NCBI RefSeq assembly: GCF_900109265.1
Contig: NZ_FNZM01000004.1
Location: forward strand, 422,951-486,950
DNA: 64,000 nt
Direction of reading: 5' to 3'
Source of the DNA: Paraburkholderia tropica
GTDB lineage: Bacteria; Pseudomonadota; Gammaproteobacteria; Burkholderiales; Burkholderiaceae
Shown here: positions 40,122-49,684 of the stretch, piece by piece
Layout of the letters: every line of letters begins with the position of its first letter
Numbering within the stretch: the stretch's first letter is position 1
The notes under the pieces: generated by a model
What the model saw: the letters and a program-made list of their open reading frames with translations, nothing else
What the model was told of the DNA's origin: nothing
Database searches by the model: none
Position numbers and translations under genes: made by a program

Positions 40122-41072
40122 TCAGGCGCCGGCCGCGACAGCCGTGGCGCGGGCAGCGGACGCGGGCGCGGCGGCTGCCGCGCTCACGCGTTCGCGCGCG
40201 ATCGCGCAGTAACTTTCGTTGATTTCATAGCCGACGAATTCGCGCTTTTGACGCGCGCAAGCGACTGCCGTGGTGCCGCTGCCCATGAACGGGTCCAGCA
40301 CGCGGCCGCCCGGCGGGCAGCTCGCGAGCACCATGCGCTCGACGATTTCCAAAGGCTTCTGGGTCGGATGATCGACACGTTCCGCGTGCTGCCGATGCAG
40401 CCGCGAGACCGACCAGACGTCCTTGGGGTTGTAGCCGAGCTCCAGCCACTTGCTGCCTTCGAACAACTTGCGCGAACGCGCCTTCTTCGTGGCGGCATCG
40501 TACGGGATGCGGACGGGATCGAGATCGAAGTAGTAATCCTTCGAGACCGCGAAAAAACCGATGTTGTCGTGCACGGAGGTAAAGCGGCGGGTGGTGCCGC
40601 CCATGCTGGGTACGCGACGATCCCAGACGATCTCGTTAATCATCGTCATTTTCGACTTCAGATAAACGAAGATCTCGGGCGCGTACTGCCACGTGCAAAA
40701 CACATAGAGCGAGCCGCTGGCCTTGAGCTTGGGAATCGCCAGATCGAGCCAGCCATACGTCCAGGCGAGGAAGTCCTCACCCGAACGCATATCGGAGTCG
40801 TTGCCGTAGTCCTTGCCGAGCCCATAAGGCGGATCGGCGACGATCAGGTCGATCGAGGCATCGGGCAAATTCGCCGCATCGGTCAGAAAATCGCGGTTCA
40901 GGAGCCGGATGCCGTCGGGCACTGCCGGCGGCACCACGGACACCGCCGCCGCGGGCAAAGCGGCGGCGTGAGCCAGCGCCGCGGCGGCTTCCTGCTCCGC
41001 CGTCCGGCTGCTCACTTCGCCCGTCTCGCCTGTGGCGGCCGGCAGGGTCGGCTCGTCGAACTCGTCACGCAT
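40122..41072 (-). CDS. Orphan beta-class N6-adenine DNA methyltransferase
   Basis: 316 residues. The motif order is DPPYGLGKDYGND (motif IV, about residues 80-92) first and VLDPFMGSGTTAVACA (motif I, SAM binding, about 258-273) near the C-terminus, preceded by HPTQKPLEIVERMV. That is the beta-class N6-adenine arrangement (N6_N4_Mtase). No restriction endonuclease or specificity subunit is nearby, so it is a solitary methyltransferase. From memory, the B. cenocepacia enzyme at this locus methylates GTWWAC; I infer the same here but cannot test it. It sits between trpB (21 bases) and trpA (60 bases) and must be co-transcribed. The N-terminal 50 residues are Ala/Glu rich and probably unstructured. 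Confidence 0.92.
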   Translation of the reverse strand: MRDEFDEPTLPAATGETGEVSSRTAEQEAAAALAHAAALPAAAVSVVPPAVPDGIRLLNRDFLTDAANLPDASIDLIVADPPYGLGKDYGNDSDMRSGEDFLAWTYGWLDLAIPKLKASGSLYVFCTWQYAPEIFVYLKSKMTMINEIVWDRRVPSMGGTTRRFTSVHDNIGFFAVSKDYYFDLDPVRIPYDAATKKARSRKLFEGSKWLELGYNPKDVWSVSRLHRQHAERVDHPTQKPLEIVERMVLASCPPGGRVLDPFMGSGTTAVACARQKREFVGYEINESYCAIARERVSAAAAAPASAARATAVAAGA

Positions 41073-41093
41073 CGCTGGTGTCGCTCCCGGCGC

Positions 41094-42287
41094 CTAGAAC
41101 TGGATGCCCGATCGCTCGGCGACCGTGTGCATGTCCTTGTCGCCGCGGCCCGACAGGTTCACCAGCAGAACCTTGTCCTTGGGCAGCGTGGGCGCGAGCT
41201 TCGCGGCGTACGCGAGCGCGTGGCTCGATTCGAGCGCCGGAATGATGCCTTCGATGCGGCAGCAGTCGTGGAAAGCCTTGAGCGCTTCCTCGTCGTCGAT
41301 CGTCACGTACTGCGCGCGGCCGCTGTCCTTGAGCCACGCGTGCTCGGGACCGACGCCCGGATAGTCGAGACCCGCCGACACCGAATGCGTCTCGATGATC
41401 TGGCCGTTCTCGTCCTGGAGCAGATAGGTTCGGTTGCCGTGCAGCACGCCCGGCGTGCCCGCTGCGAGCGAAGCCGCGTGACGGCCCGTTTCCATGCCGT
41501 CGCCGGCCGGCTCGACGCCGATCAACTGCACCGAACTTTCGTCGATATACGGATAAAAGATACCCATCGCATTCGAACCGCCGCCCACGCACGCGATCAC
41601 CGCGTCGGGCTGGCGACCGGTCATTTCGGGCATCTGCACGCGGCATTCGTCGCCGATCACGCGCTGAAAGTCGCGCACCATCATCGGATACGGGTGCGGA
41701 CCCGCGACGGTGCCGATGATGTAGAAGGTGTTTTCGACGTTGGTGACCCAGTCGCGCATGGCTTCGTTGAGCGCGTCCTTGAGCGTGCGCGAGCCCGACT
41801 CGACCGGCACGACCGTCGCGCCCAGCAGCTTCATGCGGTAGACGTTGGCGGCCTGGCGGCGCACGTCTTCCGCGCCCATGTAGACGACGCATTCCATGCC
41901 GAAGCGCGCCGCGATCGTGGCGGTCGCCACGCCGTGCTGGCCCGCGCCGGTCTCGGCGATCACGCGCGGCTTGCCCATGCGGCGGGCGAGCAGCGCCTGG
42001 CCGATCACGTTGTTCACCTTGTGGGCGCCGGTGTGGTTGAGGTCTTCGCGCTTCAGATAGATCTGCGCGCCGCCGAGCATTTCGCTCCAGCGCTGCGCGT
42101 GATAGATCGGCGACGGACGGCCGACAAAATGCTTCAACTCGCGCTCATATTCCGCGCGGAAGTCGGGATCGTCCTTGTATTTCGCGTAGGCGTCGCGCAG
42201 TTCGTCGATCGCCTGCATGAGGGTTTCGGCAGCGAACACGCCGCCATATTGGCCGAAATGGCCACGTTCATCTGGCAAATTGTACAT
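41094..42287 (-). CDS. trpB: Tryptophan synthase beta subunit
   Basis: 397 residues. The PLP lysine lies in [19 protein letters not shown]; the phosphate-binding loop is [12 protein letters not shown], with [16 protein letters not shown] upstream. It condenses indole from TrpA with serine to give tryptophan. It follows trpF by 61 bases. Confidence 0.98.
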   Translation of the reverse strand: MYNLPDERGHFGQYGGVFAAETLMQAIDELRDAYAKYKDDPDFRAEYERELKHFVGRPSPIYHAQRWSEMLGGAQIYLKREDLNHTGAHKVNNVIGQALLARRMGKPRVIAETGAGQHGVATATIAARFGMECVVYMGAEDVRRQAANVYRMKLLGATVVPVESGSRTLKDALNEAMRDWVTNVENTFYIIGTVAGPHPYPMMVRDFQRVIGDECRVQMPEMTGRQPDAVIACVGGGSNAMGIFYPYIDESSVQLIGVEPAGDGMETGRHAASLAAGTPGVLHGNRTYLLQDENGQIIETHSVSAGLDYPGVGPEHAWLKDSGRAQYVTIDDEEALKAFHDCCRIEGIIPALESSHALAYAAKLAPTLPKDKVLLVNLSGRGDKDMHTVAERSGIQF

Positions 42288-42348
42288 AAGTCACTCGCTC
42301 CGACCGGATGGTGCCTTGCGTTGCGCAAGGACTTGCCGGTCCAGAAAA

Positions 42349-43050
42349 TTATCCCGCGTCCGCTTCGCGCACTGCGCGCACGAACGCCGCCATACGGGCG
42401 TGATCTTTCACGCCCTTCGCGCCCGGTACCTCGATGCCACTGGAGACATCGACGGCGTACGGACGCACCTGGCGAATCGCATCACCGACGTTTTGCGCGT
42501 TCAAGCCACCACTCAAAACGGCCCGACGCGCGAGCCCTGCGGGGATAAGTGACCAATCGAAGACCTTCCCGCCACCGCCGTAACCGTCGACATGGGTGTC
42601 GAACAGGAGGCCGCTGGCTGATGAATAACTATTCGCCGATTCTACCAAATCGGTCTGCCGAGTATCCGCCGCCACTCGCAACGCCCGCAACCAGGGCAAA
42701 CCGGCAACCGCCGCCAGCGACTCGCACTGTGCGGGCGTTTCGTCGCCGTGGAATTGCAGCAGCGTGAGCGAGACGTTGCTCGCCACTTCGCTGAGCCATT
42801 GCGGCGTGGGGTTCACGAACAGGCCTACGACCGAGACGAACGGCGGAATGTCGTGCGTCAGCTCGACGGCCTGCGCGATGCTCACCGAGCGCGCGCTGGG
42901 CGGATAAAACACGAGACCGATCGCGTCCGCGCCGAGGTCGATCGCCCGGTCCACCGCCTCGGGCGTGGACAGCCCGCACAGCTTGATACGCGTGCGATGC
43001 GCGGCGCGCTCGGCTTGATCGACCTGATCGACTGGCTCGGCTTGCGTCAT
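42349..43050 (-). CDS. trpF: Phosphoribosylanthranilate isomerase
   Basis: 233 residues. It starts with a ~22-residue polar extension, then TRIKLCGLSTPEAVDRAIDLGADAIG with the catalytic Cys. Later motifs are LTLLQFHGDET, LFDTHVDGYGGGGKVFDW (catalytic Asp) and LSGGLNAQNVGDAI. It does the Amadori rearrangement in tryptophan synthesis. It is unfused, unlike the trpCF fusion of enterobacteria. It follows truA by 85 bases. Confidence 0.97.
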   Translation of the reverse strand: MTQAEPVDQVDQAERAAHRTRIKLCGLSTPEAVDRAIDLGADAIGLVFYPPSARSVSIAQAVELTHDIPPFVSVVGLFVNPTPQWLSEVASNVSLTLLQFHGDETPAQCESLAAVAGLPWLRALRVAADTRQTDLVESANSYSSASGLLFDTHVDGYGGGGKVFDWSLIPAGLARRAVLSGGLNAQNVGDAIRQVRPYAVDVSSGIEVPGAKGVKDHARMAAFVRAVREADAG

Positions 43051-43135
43051 GACTTGAGGCTCGTTGAAATCTCGATGGTTAAAGGCAACTTGCGCGGAAT
43101 TGACCGAATTTGCTTGCGATTGCGACGCTGCGGCA

Positions 43136-43939
43136 TCAGGCCGGATCGTCCCAGATCGCGCTCCACGGCACGCTCGCCGTATGCGGCGCGGGTACCGCGA
43201 ACTCGTCAGGATAGCCTACCTGGGCGAGATACAGGCCGTCCGGCATGAATGTCGGCGCGGCTTTGCCGCGGTCGAGTCCCGCCAGCACCTCGGCCATCCA
43301 CGGGGCCGGATAGCGCCCGCGCCCGACCGCCACGAGGCAGCCCATCAGGTTGCGCACCATGTGATGCAGGAACGCGTTGGCGCGGAATCGGAAGTGGATG
43401 AAGTCGCCCTGCGGCCGGATGTCAATCTGGTACAAGTGCTTGACCGGCGTCTTCGACTGGCACTCCGAGGAACGGAACGCCGAAAAATCGTGCTCGCCGA
43501 TCAGGCATTGCGCCGCCTCGCGCATCGCGTCGACGTCGAGCGGCGTATGAATCCAGCCGGAGCGGCCCGCCAGCATCGGCGAACGCACCGGGTGCACGTA
43601 GAGCACGTAGTAATAGGTGCGCTCGAAGGCCGCGAACCGCGCGTGGAAAGCCTCGGGCATGGGCTTGGCCCACTGCACCGCGACCGTCGACGGCAGGAAC
43701 GCATTGGTGCCGCGCACCCACGAAAAATCGGTGCGATCGAGATCGGTGTCGAAGTGCACGACCTGGCCCAGCCCATGCACGCCCGTGTCGGTGCGGCCCG
43801 CGACCACCGTGGAGAGCGGCACCGTGGCGAACTCGCGCAGCGCGCGCTCGAGCGCGTCCTGCACGGTCTTGCCGTGCGGCTGCGATTGCCAGCCGCAGAA
43901 CGCGGCGCCGTCGTACTGAATGCCTAACGCGATTCGCAT
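43136..43939 (-). CDS. truA: tRNA pseudouridine(38-40) synthase TruA
   Basis: 267 residues. [19 protein letters not shown] starts the fold; the catalytic Asp is in [35 protein letters not shown] follows. It isomerises uridines at positions 38-40 of the anticodon arm. It lies between fimV (10 bases) and trpF, a beta-proteobacterial arrangement. Confidence 0.97.
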   Translation of the reverse strand: MRIALGIQYDGAAFCGWQSQPHGKTVQDALERALREFATVPLSTVVAGRTDTGVHGLGQVVHFDTDLDRTDFSWVRGTNAFLPSTVAVQWAKPMPEAFHARFAAFERTYYYVLYVHPVRSPMLAGRSGWIHTPLDVDAMREAAQCLIGEHDFSAFRSSECQSKTPVKHLYQIDIRPQGDFIHFRFRANAFLHHMVRNLMGCLVAVGRGRYPAPWMAEVLAGLDRGKAAPTFMPDGLYLAQVGYPDEFAVPAPHTASVPWSAIWDDPA

Positions 43940-43949
43940 GCGGCAGGCG

Positions 43950-46331
43950 TCAGGACAGCGGCGAGAGCGTCGACAGCAGCGCCTGCGCGTCGGCGCGCGT
44001 GGCGTGGTCGCTCGACTCGATCACTTCGTTGATCAGCGCACGCGCGCCCGACAGATCGCCCAGCGCGATGTATTCGTGCGCGAGATCCAGCTTGTTGCGG
44101 GCGATGCGCGCGAGTTGATCGGGCGAGAAAACCGGCAGCGGCTCGGCGGAATCCGGCGGCAGGTTCAGGTCGAAATCGAGCGAAAGCGTGCCGAAACGCG
44201 GCGCGCCCAGGCCCGCGATGGAGCCGATGCCCGCGGTACCGGCTTCGATCGCCTGGCCGGCGAGCGGCGCGGGCGGCTGGCCGAACGGCAGGGGCTGACC
44301 GAGCGTCGCGCCCGACGTGGCGGACGGTTCGGTCGTGAACGGGAAATCGGGCATGGCCGGCGCATCCGGCACTTCCACGCGCGGCGGCAACGACATTTCG
44401 ATACTGCCGAGCGCATCGACTGCGGTTTTCGGAAACTCTTGCGGGACTTCTTGGTAGGGCATTGATTCTTCTGCGGAAACTGCGGGAACAACGGGTTCTG
44501 CGGGCGCAGCCGGCTCGGGCTCAGGATCGCCGGGCATGCGCAATTCGAGCGGCTGCGGTTCGCGCGCGTGCGGTGCGAACGGTGCGGGCTCGCCTTCCGC
44601 TTCGGTGGCTTCGGTCGCGAGCGGCTGGTCGTGAGTCTCGGAGTGAGTCGGGTCCTCGCCCGGCATCGTCATTTCGATGGGGTGCGGCTCGGCCTCGGCG
44701 CGGCGCGCGTGCTCGTCCATTTCACCGACCGTGCGCTGCGCGGCCAGACCTTCCGGCGGCAGCGCCGATGCGCCCAGTTCCGCGGCCGCGGCGAAGCTCG
44801 CGGCGTCGGTGGCGTCGGCGAGCGTTTCCGGTTCACCCGGCGCCACGCCTTGCGGATGCGTGCCGTGCTCCGCGCGGTCTTCGCGCAGCGCGTCGGGGCC
44901 GTGCGCTTGCGTGGGCTCCAGCTTGTCGAACAGCGTCGGCGGCAAGGCGTCGGCGCCCGGCTCCGCAGCAGCGGACAGGCTCGCAGCGTCGGTGGCGTGA
45001 TCGAGCGCCGCGTCGGCGTCCGTGTGAGTTTGCCCGTACGCGGCCGCGCCGGCCGCCGCAGCCGCAGCCGCGGTGGCGGTGGCGGTGGGCGCGAGCGTCA
45101 GCGGCTCGTCGAGCACGGGCACGTCGGCTTCGGCTTCCGTGCCTGCGGGCGGTGCGACCGGTGCGGTCGGCGCGACCGGCGTTTCCGTAGCCGCCGGCGC
45201 ATCTGCTGCCGCTGCGGGCTTGCGGCGCTTGCGCATCAACAGACGCACGAGCAGCGCGACGAAAGCCAGCACGATCGCCGCCACGATGCCGAGCGTCACC
45301 GGCGACACTTCCGGCTGTTGCGCATCCTGTGCGCCAGCGGGCGCGTGCTGCGCGCCCGATGCACCGTTCGCGCCACCGGCAACTTGCGCCGGCTTGCCGA
45401 TGCCGTGCTGCAGGGCCATCAGCACGCGATTCTTGAGCGCGAGCAGTTGCTGGAGACTCGACACCGAAACCGGCGCGGATGCTGCGGACGCCGCCGAAGC
45501 GGCCTGAACCGATCCGCTGAACGAATGTTGATCGACGCCCGAGGCCCCCGACGCGAGGGCAGCCGAAGCGCCCGCAGCCGATGCCGCCGTCGCCGTCGCC
45601 GCCGATGCCGATGCCGTTTCGGGGGCCGAAGCGCCTGCCGCTTCGCTCGCAGCGCCAGCCACCGTTGCCGGGCTCGACGCGGCATTACTTGCGGTCGCTG
45701 CGGTCGCCGCCGTCGCCGCGCTCGCACCCGCGTTCGCCGTGGCCACCGCCGAAGCCGCAGCAGCAGTCGCGCCAGTCGCAGCCGCCGTATTCGGCGTCGA
45801 CGTCGTGGCGGTTGCCGCGCTTGCGGGTGCCGTCGCGGCAGCCGGCGCGCTGGCGGTCGTGGCCGGGGCGGCCGGAGCCGAAGCCGCCGTCACGCCCGAA
45901 GCCGCGCCCGCCGACGCCATGTCGGGCGTACCCGGCACATTGAGCATCGCGCCAACCTTCAGGCGGCTCGGGTCATGCTTCATGAACGCGTTGGGATTGG
46001 CGTCGAACAGCGCCGAACTCGCACGCGCGAGCACCGCCTTGTCATGCGACTGCGTGAGATCGACGGCCACGTCGTGCAGCGACTGCCCCGGATGGACCGT
46101 GTACTGGCCGACCACGGGCAGCGCCGCCGGCGCAGCCGAAGCGCCCGCCGCCGCAGCGGCCGATGCGCCGATCGCGGCCGTCGCCGCGCTGCCCGCCTGG
46201 GCCGCGCCGCCTTGCGCGTGCGCCGCGCCGGTTGCCGCAGCCAGCGCGAACGCCGTGGCCGCGATGGCGGCACGCAGCGTCAGGCGCGCTTGCGGAAATG
46301 GAGTGGAAACAGAGTCGAGTCGAACGGTCAT
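43950..46331 (-). CDS. fimV: FimV/HubP-like LysM and TPR membrane protein
   Basis: 793 residues from the ATG at 46331 (AGGG 7 bases upstream; a GTG five codons earlier is less likely). A signal sequence (about 15-41) ends AAHAQ. Then comes a periplasmic LysM-like region (about 68-130; [36 protein letters not shown]) and a ~170-residue Ala/Ser/Thr-rich low-complexity stretch. A transmembrane helix lies at about 348-368 ([21 protein letters not shown]), followed by an acidic cytoplasmic region. The closing FimV C-terminal TPR motif is [25 protein letters not shown], given here in short. FimV proteins anchor polar machinery and support type IV pili. Confidence 0.9.
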   Translation of the reverse strand: MTVRLDSVSTPFPQARLTLRAAIAATAFALAAATGAAHAQGGAAQAGSAATAAIGASAAAAAGASAAPAALPVVGQYTVHPGQSLHDVAVDLTQSHDKAVLARASSALFDANPNAFMKHDPSRLKVGAMLNVPGTPDMASAGAASGVTAASAPAAPATTASAPAAATAPASAATATTSTPNTAAATGATAAAASAVATANAGASAATAATAATASNAASSPATVAGAASEAAGASAPETASASAATATAASAAGASAALASGASGVDQHSFSGSVQAASAASAASAPVSVSSLQQLLALKNRVLMALQHGIGKPAQVAGGANGASGAQHAPAGAQDAQQPEVSPVTLGIVAAIVLAFVALLVRLLMRKRRKPAAAADAPAATETPVAPTAPVAPPAGTEAEADVPVLDEPLTLAPTATATAAAAAAAGAAAYGQTHTDADAALDHATDAASLSAAAEPGADALPPTLFDKLEPTQAHGPDALREDRAEHGTHPQGVAPGEPETLADATDAASFAAAAELGASALPPEGLAAQRTVGEMDEHARRAEAEPHPIEMTMPGEDPTHSETHDQPLATEATEAEGEPAPFAPHAREPQPLELRMPGDPEPEPAAPAEPVVPAVSAEESMPYQEVPQEFPKTAVDALGSIEMSLPPRVEVPDAPAMPDFPFTTEPSATSGATLGQPLPFGQPPAPLAGQAIEAGTAGIGSIAGLGAPRFGTLSLDFDLNLPPDSAEPLPVFSPDQLARIARNKLDLAHEYIALGDLSGARALINEVIESSDHATRADAQALLSTLSPLS

Positions 46332-46423
46332 CAGTTGCCCTGGCACACCGCTCGCGCGGCTGTCGATGAAACGGGAATTCGTTGCGGATGGTCGCGGACG
46401 TCGCGCGAGCGCCGATCCGCGAA

Positions 46424-46458
46424 AATAAAAAAGCGCCGCGACTGGCGCGGCGCTTTTT
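46424..46458 (-). terminator. Intrinsic terminator downstream of asd (bidirectional)
   Basis: AAGCGCCGCG (46431-46440) pairs with CGCGGCGCTT (46446-46455) over a 5-base loop. On the minus strand it runs into a long U-rich tract (46424-46432). It begins about 43 bases after the asd stop, so fimV and the trp genes likely start a new transcript. Confidence 0.85.
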
Positions 46459-46497
46459 CCACCTTCTACGCGTCATTAGCCGCGTAGTTTAAATGAT

Positions 46498-47619
46498 TCA
46501 CTTGTCGAGCAGAATGCGCAACATGCGACGCAGCGGCTCGGCGGCGCCCCACAGCAGCTGATCGCCGACCGTGAAGGCCGACAGATACTCGCCGCCCATT
46601 GCCAGCTTGCGCAGGCGGCCGACCGGCACCGACAGCGTGCCCGTGACCTTCGCGGGCGACAGATCCTGCATCGACGCTTCGCGTTCGTTCGGCACAACCT
46701 TCACCCAGTCGTTGGCCGACGCGAGGATGCCGTTGATCTCGTCGAGCGGCACGTCCTTCTTCAGCTTGATCGTGAGCGCCTGGGAGTGGCAGCGCATCGC
46801 GCCGATACGTACGCACAGACCGTCGACGGGGATCGACCCCGGCTGGCCCATGGCCGGCTTGCCGAGAATCTTGTTCGTTTCTGCGCCGCCCTTCCACTCT
46901 TCCTTCGACATGCCGTTGCCGAGATCCTTGTCGATCCACGGAATCAGCGAACCGGCGAGCGGCACGCCGAACTGGCTGGTGGGCATGGCGTCGCTGTTCA
47001 TGGTGGCGAGCACCTTGCGGTCGATGTCGAGAATCGCCGACGACGGGTTCGCCAGATCGGTCGCGACGGCCGCGTTCAGCGCGCCCATCTGCGAGAGCAA
47101 CTCGCGCATGTTCTGCGCGCCCGCGCCCGAAGCGGCCTGGTAGGTCATGGCCGTCATCCAGTCGACGAGGTTTTCGCGGAACAGGCCGCCGAGCGCCATC
47201 AGCATCAGGCTGACCGTGCAGTTGCCGCCGACGAAGTCCTTCTGGCCCTTGACCAGCGCGTCCTTGATGACGTTCAGGTTGACCGGGTCGAGGATGATGA
47301 CCGCGTCGTCCTTCATGCGCAGCGACGAGGCCGCGTCGATCCAGTAACCGGTCCAGCCTGCCGCACGCAGCTTCGGATACACGTCGTTCGTGTAGTCGCC
47401 GCCCTGGCAGGTGATGATGACGTCGCACTTCTTGAGCTCGTCGACGCTGTTTGCGTCCTTGAGCTTCGTCTCGTTTTTGGCGAACGACGGAGCCGCGCCG
47501 CCTGCGTTGCTGGTGCTGAAAAACACCGGTTCGATCAGGTCGAAATCACGTTCTTCCTGCATGCGCTGCATCAGCACGCTGCCGACCATGCCGCGCCAAC
47601 CTACGAGACCTACGTTCAT
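46498..47619 (-). CDS. asd: Aspartate-semialdehyde dehydrogenase
   Basis: 373 residues from the ATG at 47619, with AAGGG 6 bases upstream; the frame is open 82 codons further upstream, without similarity. NADP binding is [18 protein letters not shown]; the catalytic Cys is Cys134 in [12 protein letters not shown]. It makes aspartate semialdehyde, the branch point to lysine, methionine, threonine and hence isoleucine. A Thr/Ile/Lys-rich reading frame and a set of competing RNA stems lie immediately upstream, suggesting amino-acid-dependent control. Terminators on both sides make it a separate transcript between leuB and fimV. Confidence 0.97.
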   Translation of the reverse strand: MNVGLVGWRGMVGSVLMQRMQEERDFDLIEPVFFSTSNAGGAAPSFAKNETKLKDANSVDELKKCDVIITCQGGDYTNDVYPKLRAAGWTGYWIDAASSLRMKDDAVIILDPVNLNVIKDALVKGQKDFVGGNCTVSLMLMALGGLFRENLVDWMTAMTYQAASGAGAQNMRELLSQMGALNAAVATDLANPSSAILDIDRKVLATMNSDAMPTSQFGVPLAGSLIPWIDKDLGNGMSKEEWKGGAETNKILGKPAMGQPGSIPVDGLCVRIGAMRCHSQALTIKLKKDVPLDEINGILASANDWVKVVPNEREASMQDLSPAKVTGTLSVPVGRLRKLAMGGEYLSAFTVGDQLLWGAAEPLRRMLRILLDK

Positions 47620-47640
47620 GACTAACCCTTGATTTGGACA

Positions 47641-47701
47641 CTTCCCCGCTTCGCTCGCCCGGCGTGGCCGCGCGGGGAAGATGAGCGGGCACGACGAGCG
47701 A
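47641..47701 (-). promoter_or_regulatory. Mutually exclusive stem set between a leader-like ORF and asd
   Basis: In minus-strand order, segment A is TCGCTCG (47701-47695, directly after the leader stop codon), B is CTTCCCCGC (47680-47672), C is CGAGCGA (47657-47651) and D is GCGGGGAAG (47649-47641). A pairs perfectly with C (7 bases) and B pairs perfectly with D (9 bases). The two pairings cross, so they would compete. D ends 11 bases before the asd AAGGG. No U-run follows, so the readout would be translational or via another factor. The switch is inference. Confidence 0.45.
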
Positions 47702-47818
47702 TCAACGCGTGATGATCGTTTTCGTAATGGTTTTCGTGTTGATGGCGAGCGAAATCGCACGGGCCGTTTTATCGCCGTGGATGTTCGAAACAATCGTGAT
47801 CGGGGAGATCTTCGCCAT
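47702..47818 (-). CDS. Possible 38-residue Thr/Ile/Lys-rich leader peptide upstream of asd
   Basis: The ATG at 47818 opens a 38-codon frame ending 82 bases before asd. It has seven Thr, nine Ile and four Lys. The last thirteen residues are [13 protein letters not shown], much like the E. coli thr operon leader in composition. Thr, Ile and Lys are end products of the pathway that asd serves. Codon choice (ATC, ACG, AAC, GCC, ATT/AAA only occasionally) is like the local genes and better than in the antisense frame. Weak points: no Shine-Dalgarno is visible, and TATATT 13 bases before the ATG could be a -10, which would imply a leaderless or near-leaderless message. It could also be a chance frame. 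Confidence 0.45.
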   Translation of the reverse strand: MAKISPITIVSNIHGDKTARAISLAINTKTITKTIITR

Positions 47819-47941
47819 CGGAACAATATACACGAAACAGTTAAATTGCGCGGCAAAAACCGCACTTTCCGCTATGTAGCGCCCGCGTTTCGCCAGCGCG
47901 AAACACGGATGCAAAACACGGGCGCGAAATCATGCGAAAGC

Positions 47942-47974
47942 AAAAAAGGGCACGCCACCGAAGGCCTGCCCTTT
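47942..47974 (-). terminator. Intrinsic terminator downstream of leuB
   Basis: AAAGGGCA (47945-47952) pairs with TGCCCTTT (47967-47974). On the minus strand a six-base U-run follows at 47947-47942. It begins 10 bases after the leuB stop, so leuB and asd are probably separate transcripts. Confidence 0.85.
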
Positions 47975-47983
47975 CGTTCTGCT

Positions 47984-49051
47984 TTACAGCGCGGCGAGCA
48001 CTGCGTCGCCCATTTCCACCGTGCCGACCTTCTTGCAGTCCGGCGTGACGATGTCGGCGGTGCGATAGCCCTGCTCCAGCACCTTCTTGACCGCGGCTTC
48101 GATGCGATCGGCCTGCTCTTCGCGGCCGAGCGAGTAACGCAGCATCATGGCGGCCGAGAGGATCGTGGCGAGCGGATTTGCAATGCCCTTGCCCGCGATG
48201 TCCGGCGCCGAACCGTGCGACGGCTCGTACAGACCCTTGTTGTTCTTGTCGAGCGAAGCCGAGGGCAGCATGCCGATCGAGCCCGTGAGCATGGCCGCTT
48301 CGTCCGAGAGGATGTCGCCGAACATGTTGCCCGTGACCACCACGTCGAACGCCTTCGGCGCCTTCACGAGTTGCATGGCCGCGTTGTCGACGTACATGTG
48401 CGAGAGCTCGACTTCCGGATATTCCTTCGAGACATCGATCATGATGTCCTTCCAGAACTGCGAAGTTTCGAGCACGTTGGCCTTGTCGACCGAGGTCAGC
48501 TTCTTCTGGCGCTTTTGCGCGGCCTGGAACGCGACGTGCGCGATGCGACGCACTTCGGGTTCCGAATAGCGCATCGTGTCGAAGCCTTCGCGGGCGCCCT
48601 TGAATAGACCATCCGGCGATTCGCGCAGACCGCGCGGCTGGCCGAAATAGATGTCGCCGTTCAGTTCGCGCACGATCAGGATGTCGAGGCCCGACACGAT
48701 TTCCGGCTTGAGCGACGACGCACCCGTGAGTTGCGGATAGCAGATGGCGGGGCGGAAATTCGCGAACAGTTCGAGGTGCTTGCGCAGGCCGAGGATGGCT
48801 TGTTCCGGGCGCAGTGCGCGTTCGAGCGAGTCGTACTTCCAGTCGCCGACGGCGCCGAACAGGATCGCGTCAGCGGATTTCGCGAGCGCGAGCGTGGCTT
48901 CGGGCAGCGGATGGCCGCTCGCTTCGTAGCCCGCGCCGCCAACCGGCGCTTCTTCCAGCTCGAACTTTTCGCCGAGCGCGTTGAGGACCTTCACGGCTTC
49001 CTTGACGATCTCGGGGCCGATGCCGTCGCCCGGCAACACTGCAATCTTCAT
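47984..49051 (-). CDS. leuB: 3-isopropylmalate dehydrogenase
   Basis: 355 residues. [20 protein letters not shown] opens the fold; substrate and metal motifs include [46 protein letters not shown] (in part) and [18 protein letters not shown]. It oxidises 3-isopropylmalate in leucine synthesis. Read with leuC and leuD it completes the pathway branch, but 633 bases holding a long inverted repeat separate it from leuD, so co-transcription is doubtful. Confidence 0.97.
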   Translation of the reverse strand: MKIAVLPGDGIGPEIVKEAVKVLNALGEKFELEEAPVGGAGYEASGHPLPEATLALAKSADAILFGAVGDWKYDSLERALRPEQAILGLRKHLELFANFRPAICYPQLTGASSLKPEIVSGLDILIVRELNGDIYFGQPRGLRESPDGLFKGAREGFDTMRYSEPEVRRIAHVAFQAAQKRQKKLTSVDKANVLETSQFWKDIMIDVSKEYPEVELSHMYVDNAAMQLVKAPKAFDVVVTGNMFGDILSDEAAMLTGSIGMLPSASLDKNNKGLYEPSHGSAPDIAGKGIANPLATILSAAMMLRYSLGREEQADRIEAAVKKVLEQGYRTADIVTPDCKKVGTVEMGDAVLAAL

Positions 49052-49085
49052 TTTTTGATTCCTCGGGGGTGGTTCGGGGTGGCCT

Positions 49086-49676
49086 GGTTGGGGGATGTTT
49101 TTTGCGGTTTCGCGTTGCCTTTTTTCGCGTTTCCTTGTTTTCTTGTCGGTCTGCCAGCGTCGCCCCTGTGCGGGGCGGCACCTACTTTTCTTTGCAGCCG
49201 CAAAGAAAAGTAGGCAAAAGAAAGCGGCTCACACCGCCAGTGTGACGCAGTCCACCTCGCACCTTCGCAGGTAGTGACTCCGGAGCATCCGTCACCCCGC
49301 ACATTCCCACTCAGTGACAAAGGACTCATCCATCCCGCCTCGCGCTACGCGCTCAGCGGAAGGGTTCACCGAAAACCCTGGTGATCCACCGTTTTCGGTT
49401 ATGCCCCGCGGCGCGCGGCGCGCCGCCGGAGGAATGAGCCCTTTGTCACTCTGTTGGGTGGCGAGTGATGCCGGATGCTCCGGAACCACTACCTGCAAAG
49501 GTGCGGGGTGGACGGCGTCACATTGGCGGTGTGAGCGGCTTTCTTTTGCCTACTTTTCTTTGCCGCGGCAAAGAAAAGTAGGTGCCGCCCCGCACAGGGG
49601 CAACGCTGGCAAACCGACAAGAAAACAAGGAAACGCGAAAAAAAGCGCCTACCTCAAAAAAACATCCCCACCAACC
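49086..49676. repeat. Long imperfect inverted repeat element between leuD and leuB
   Basis: The left arm (49086-49331) and right arm (49432-49676) are reverse complements of about 245 bases, with roughly nine in ten bases matching by eye. They flank a ~100-base spacer that has its own hairpin (ACCGAAAA with TTTTCGGT). Each arm contains a palindromic core: left, CCTACTTTTCTTTGC (49181-49195) with its complement at 49200-49214; right, a perfect 34-base palindrome at 49549-49582 built on CCTACTTTTCTTTGCCG. No transposase is present. I recognise the AAAGAAAAGTAGG/GCCGCCCCGCACAGGGGC type as a dispersed intergenic repeat of Paraburkholderia; copy number cannot be checked here. Outside the arms this 633-base gap (49052-49684) holds no gene. 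Confidence 0.9.
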
Positions 49677-49684
49677 AAACCCAC

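Noticed and set aside
45480..45930. Protein-level repeats in the fimV linker as a separate repeat gene or insertion
   Set aside because: The Ala/Ser/Thr-rich stretch stays in frame, lies where FimV proteins normally have a low-complexity linker, and shows no exact DNA unit.
47711..47876. Hydrophobic plus-strand frame ([19 protein letters not shown]) opposite the asd leader region, resembling a small type I toxin
   Set aside because: Its codon use (TTA, ATA, GTA, CGG) is unlike the neighbours, no ribosome-binding site is visible, and the minus-strand frame explains the sequence better.
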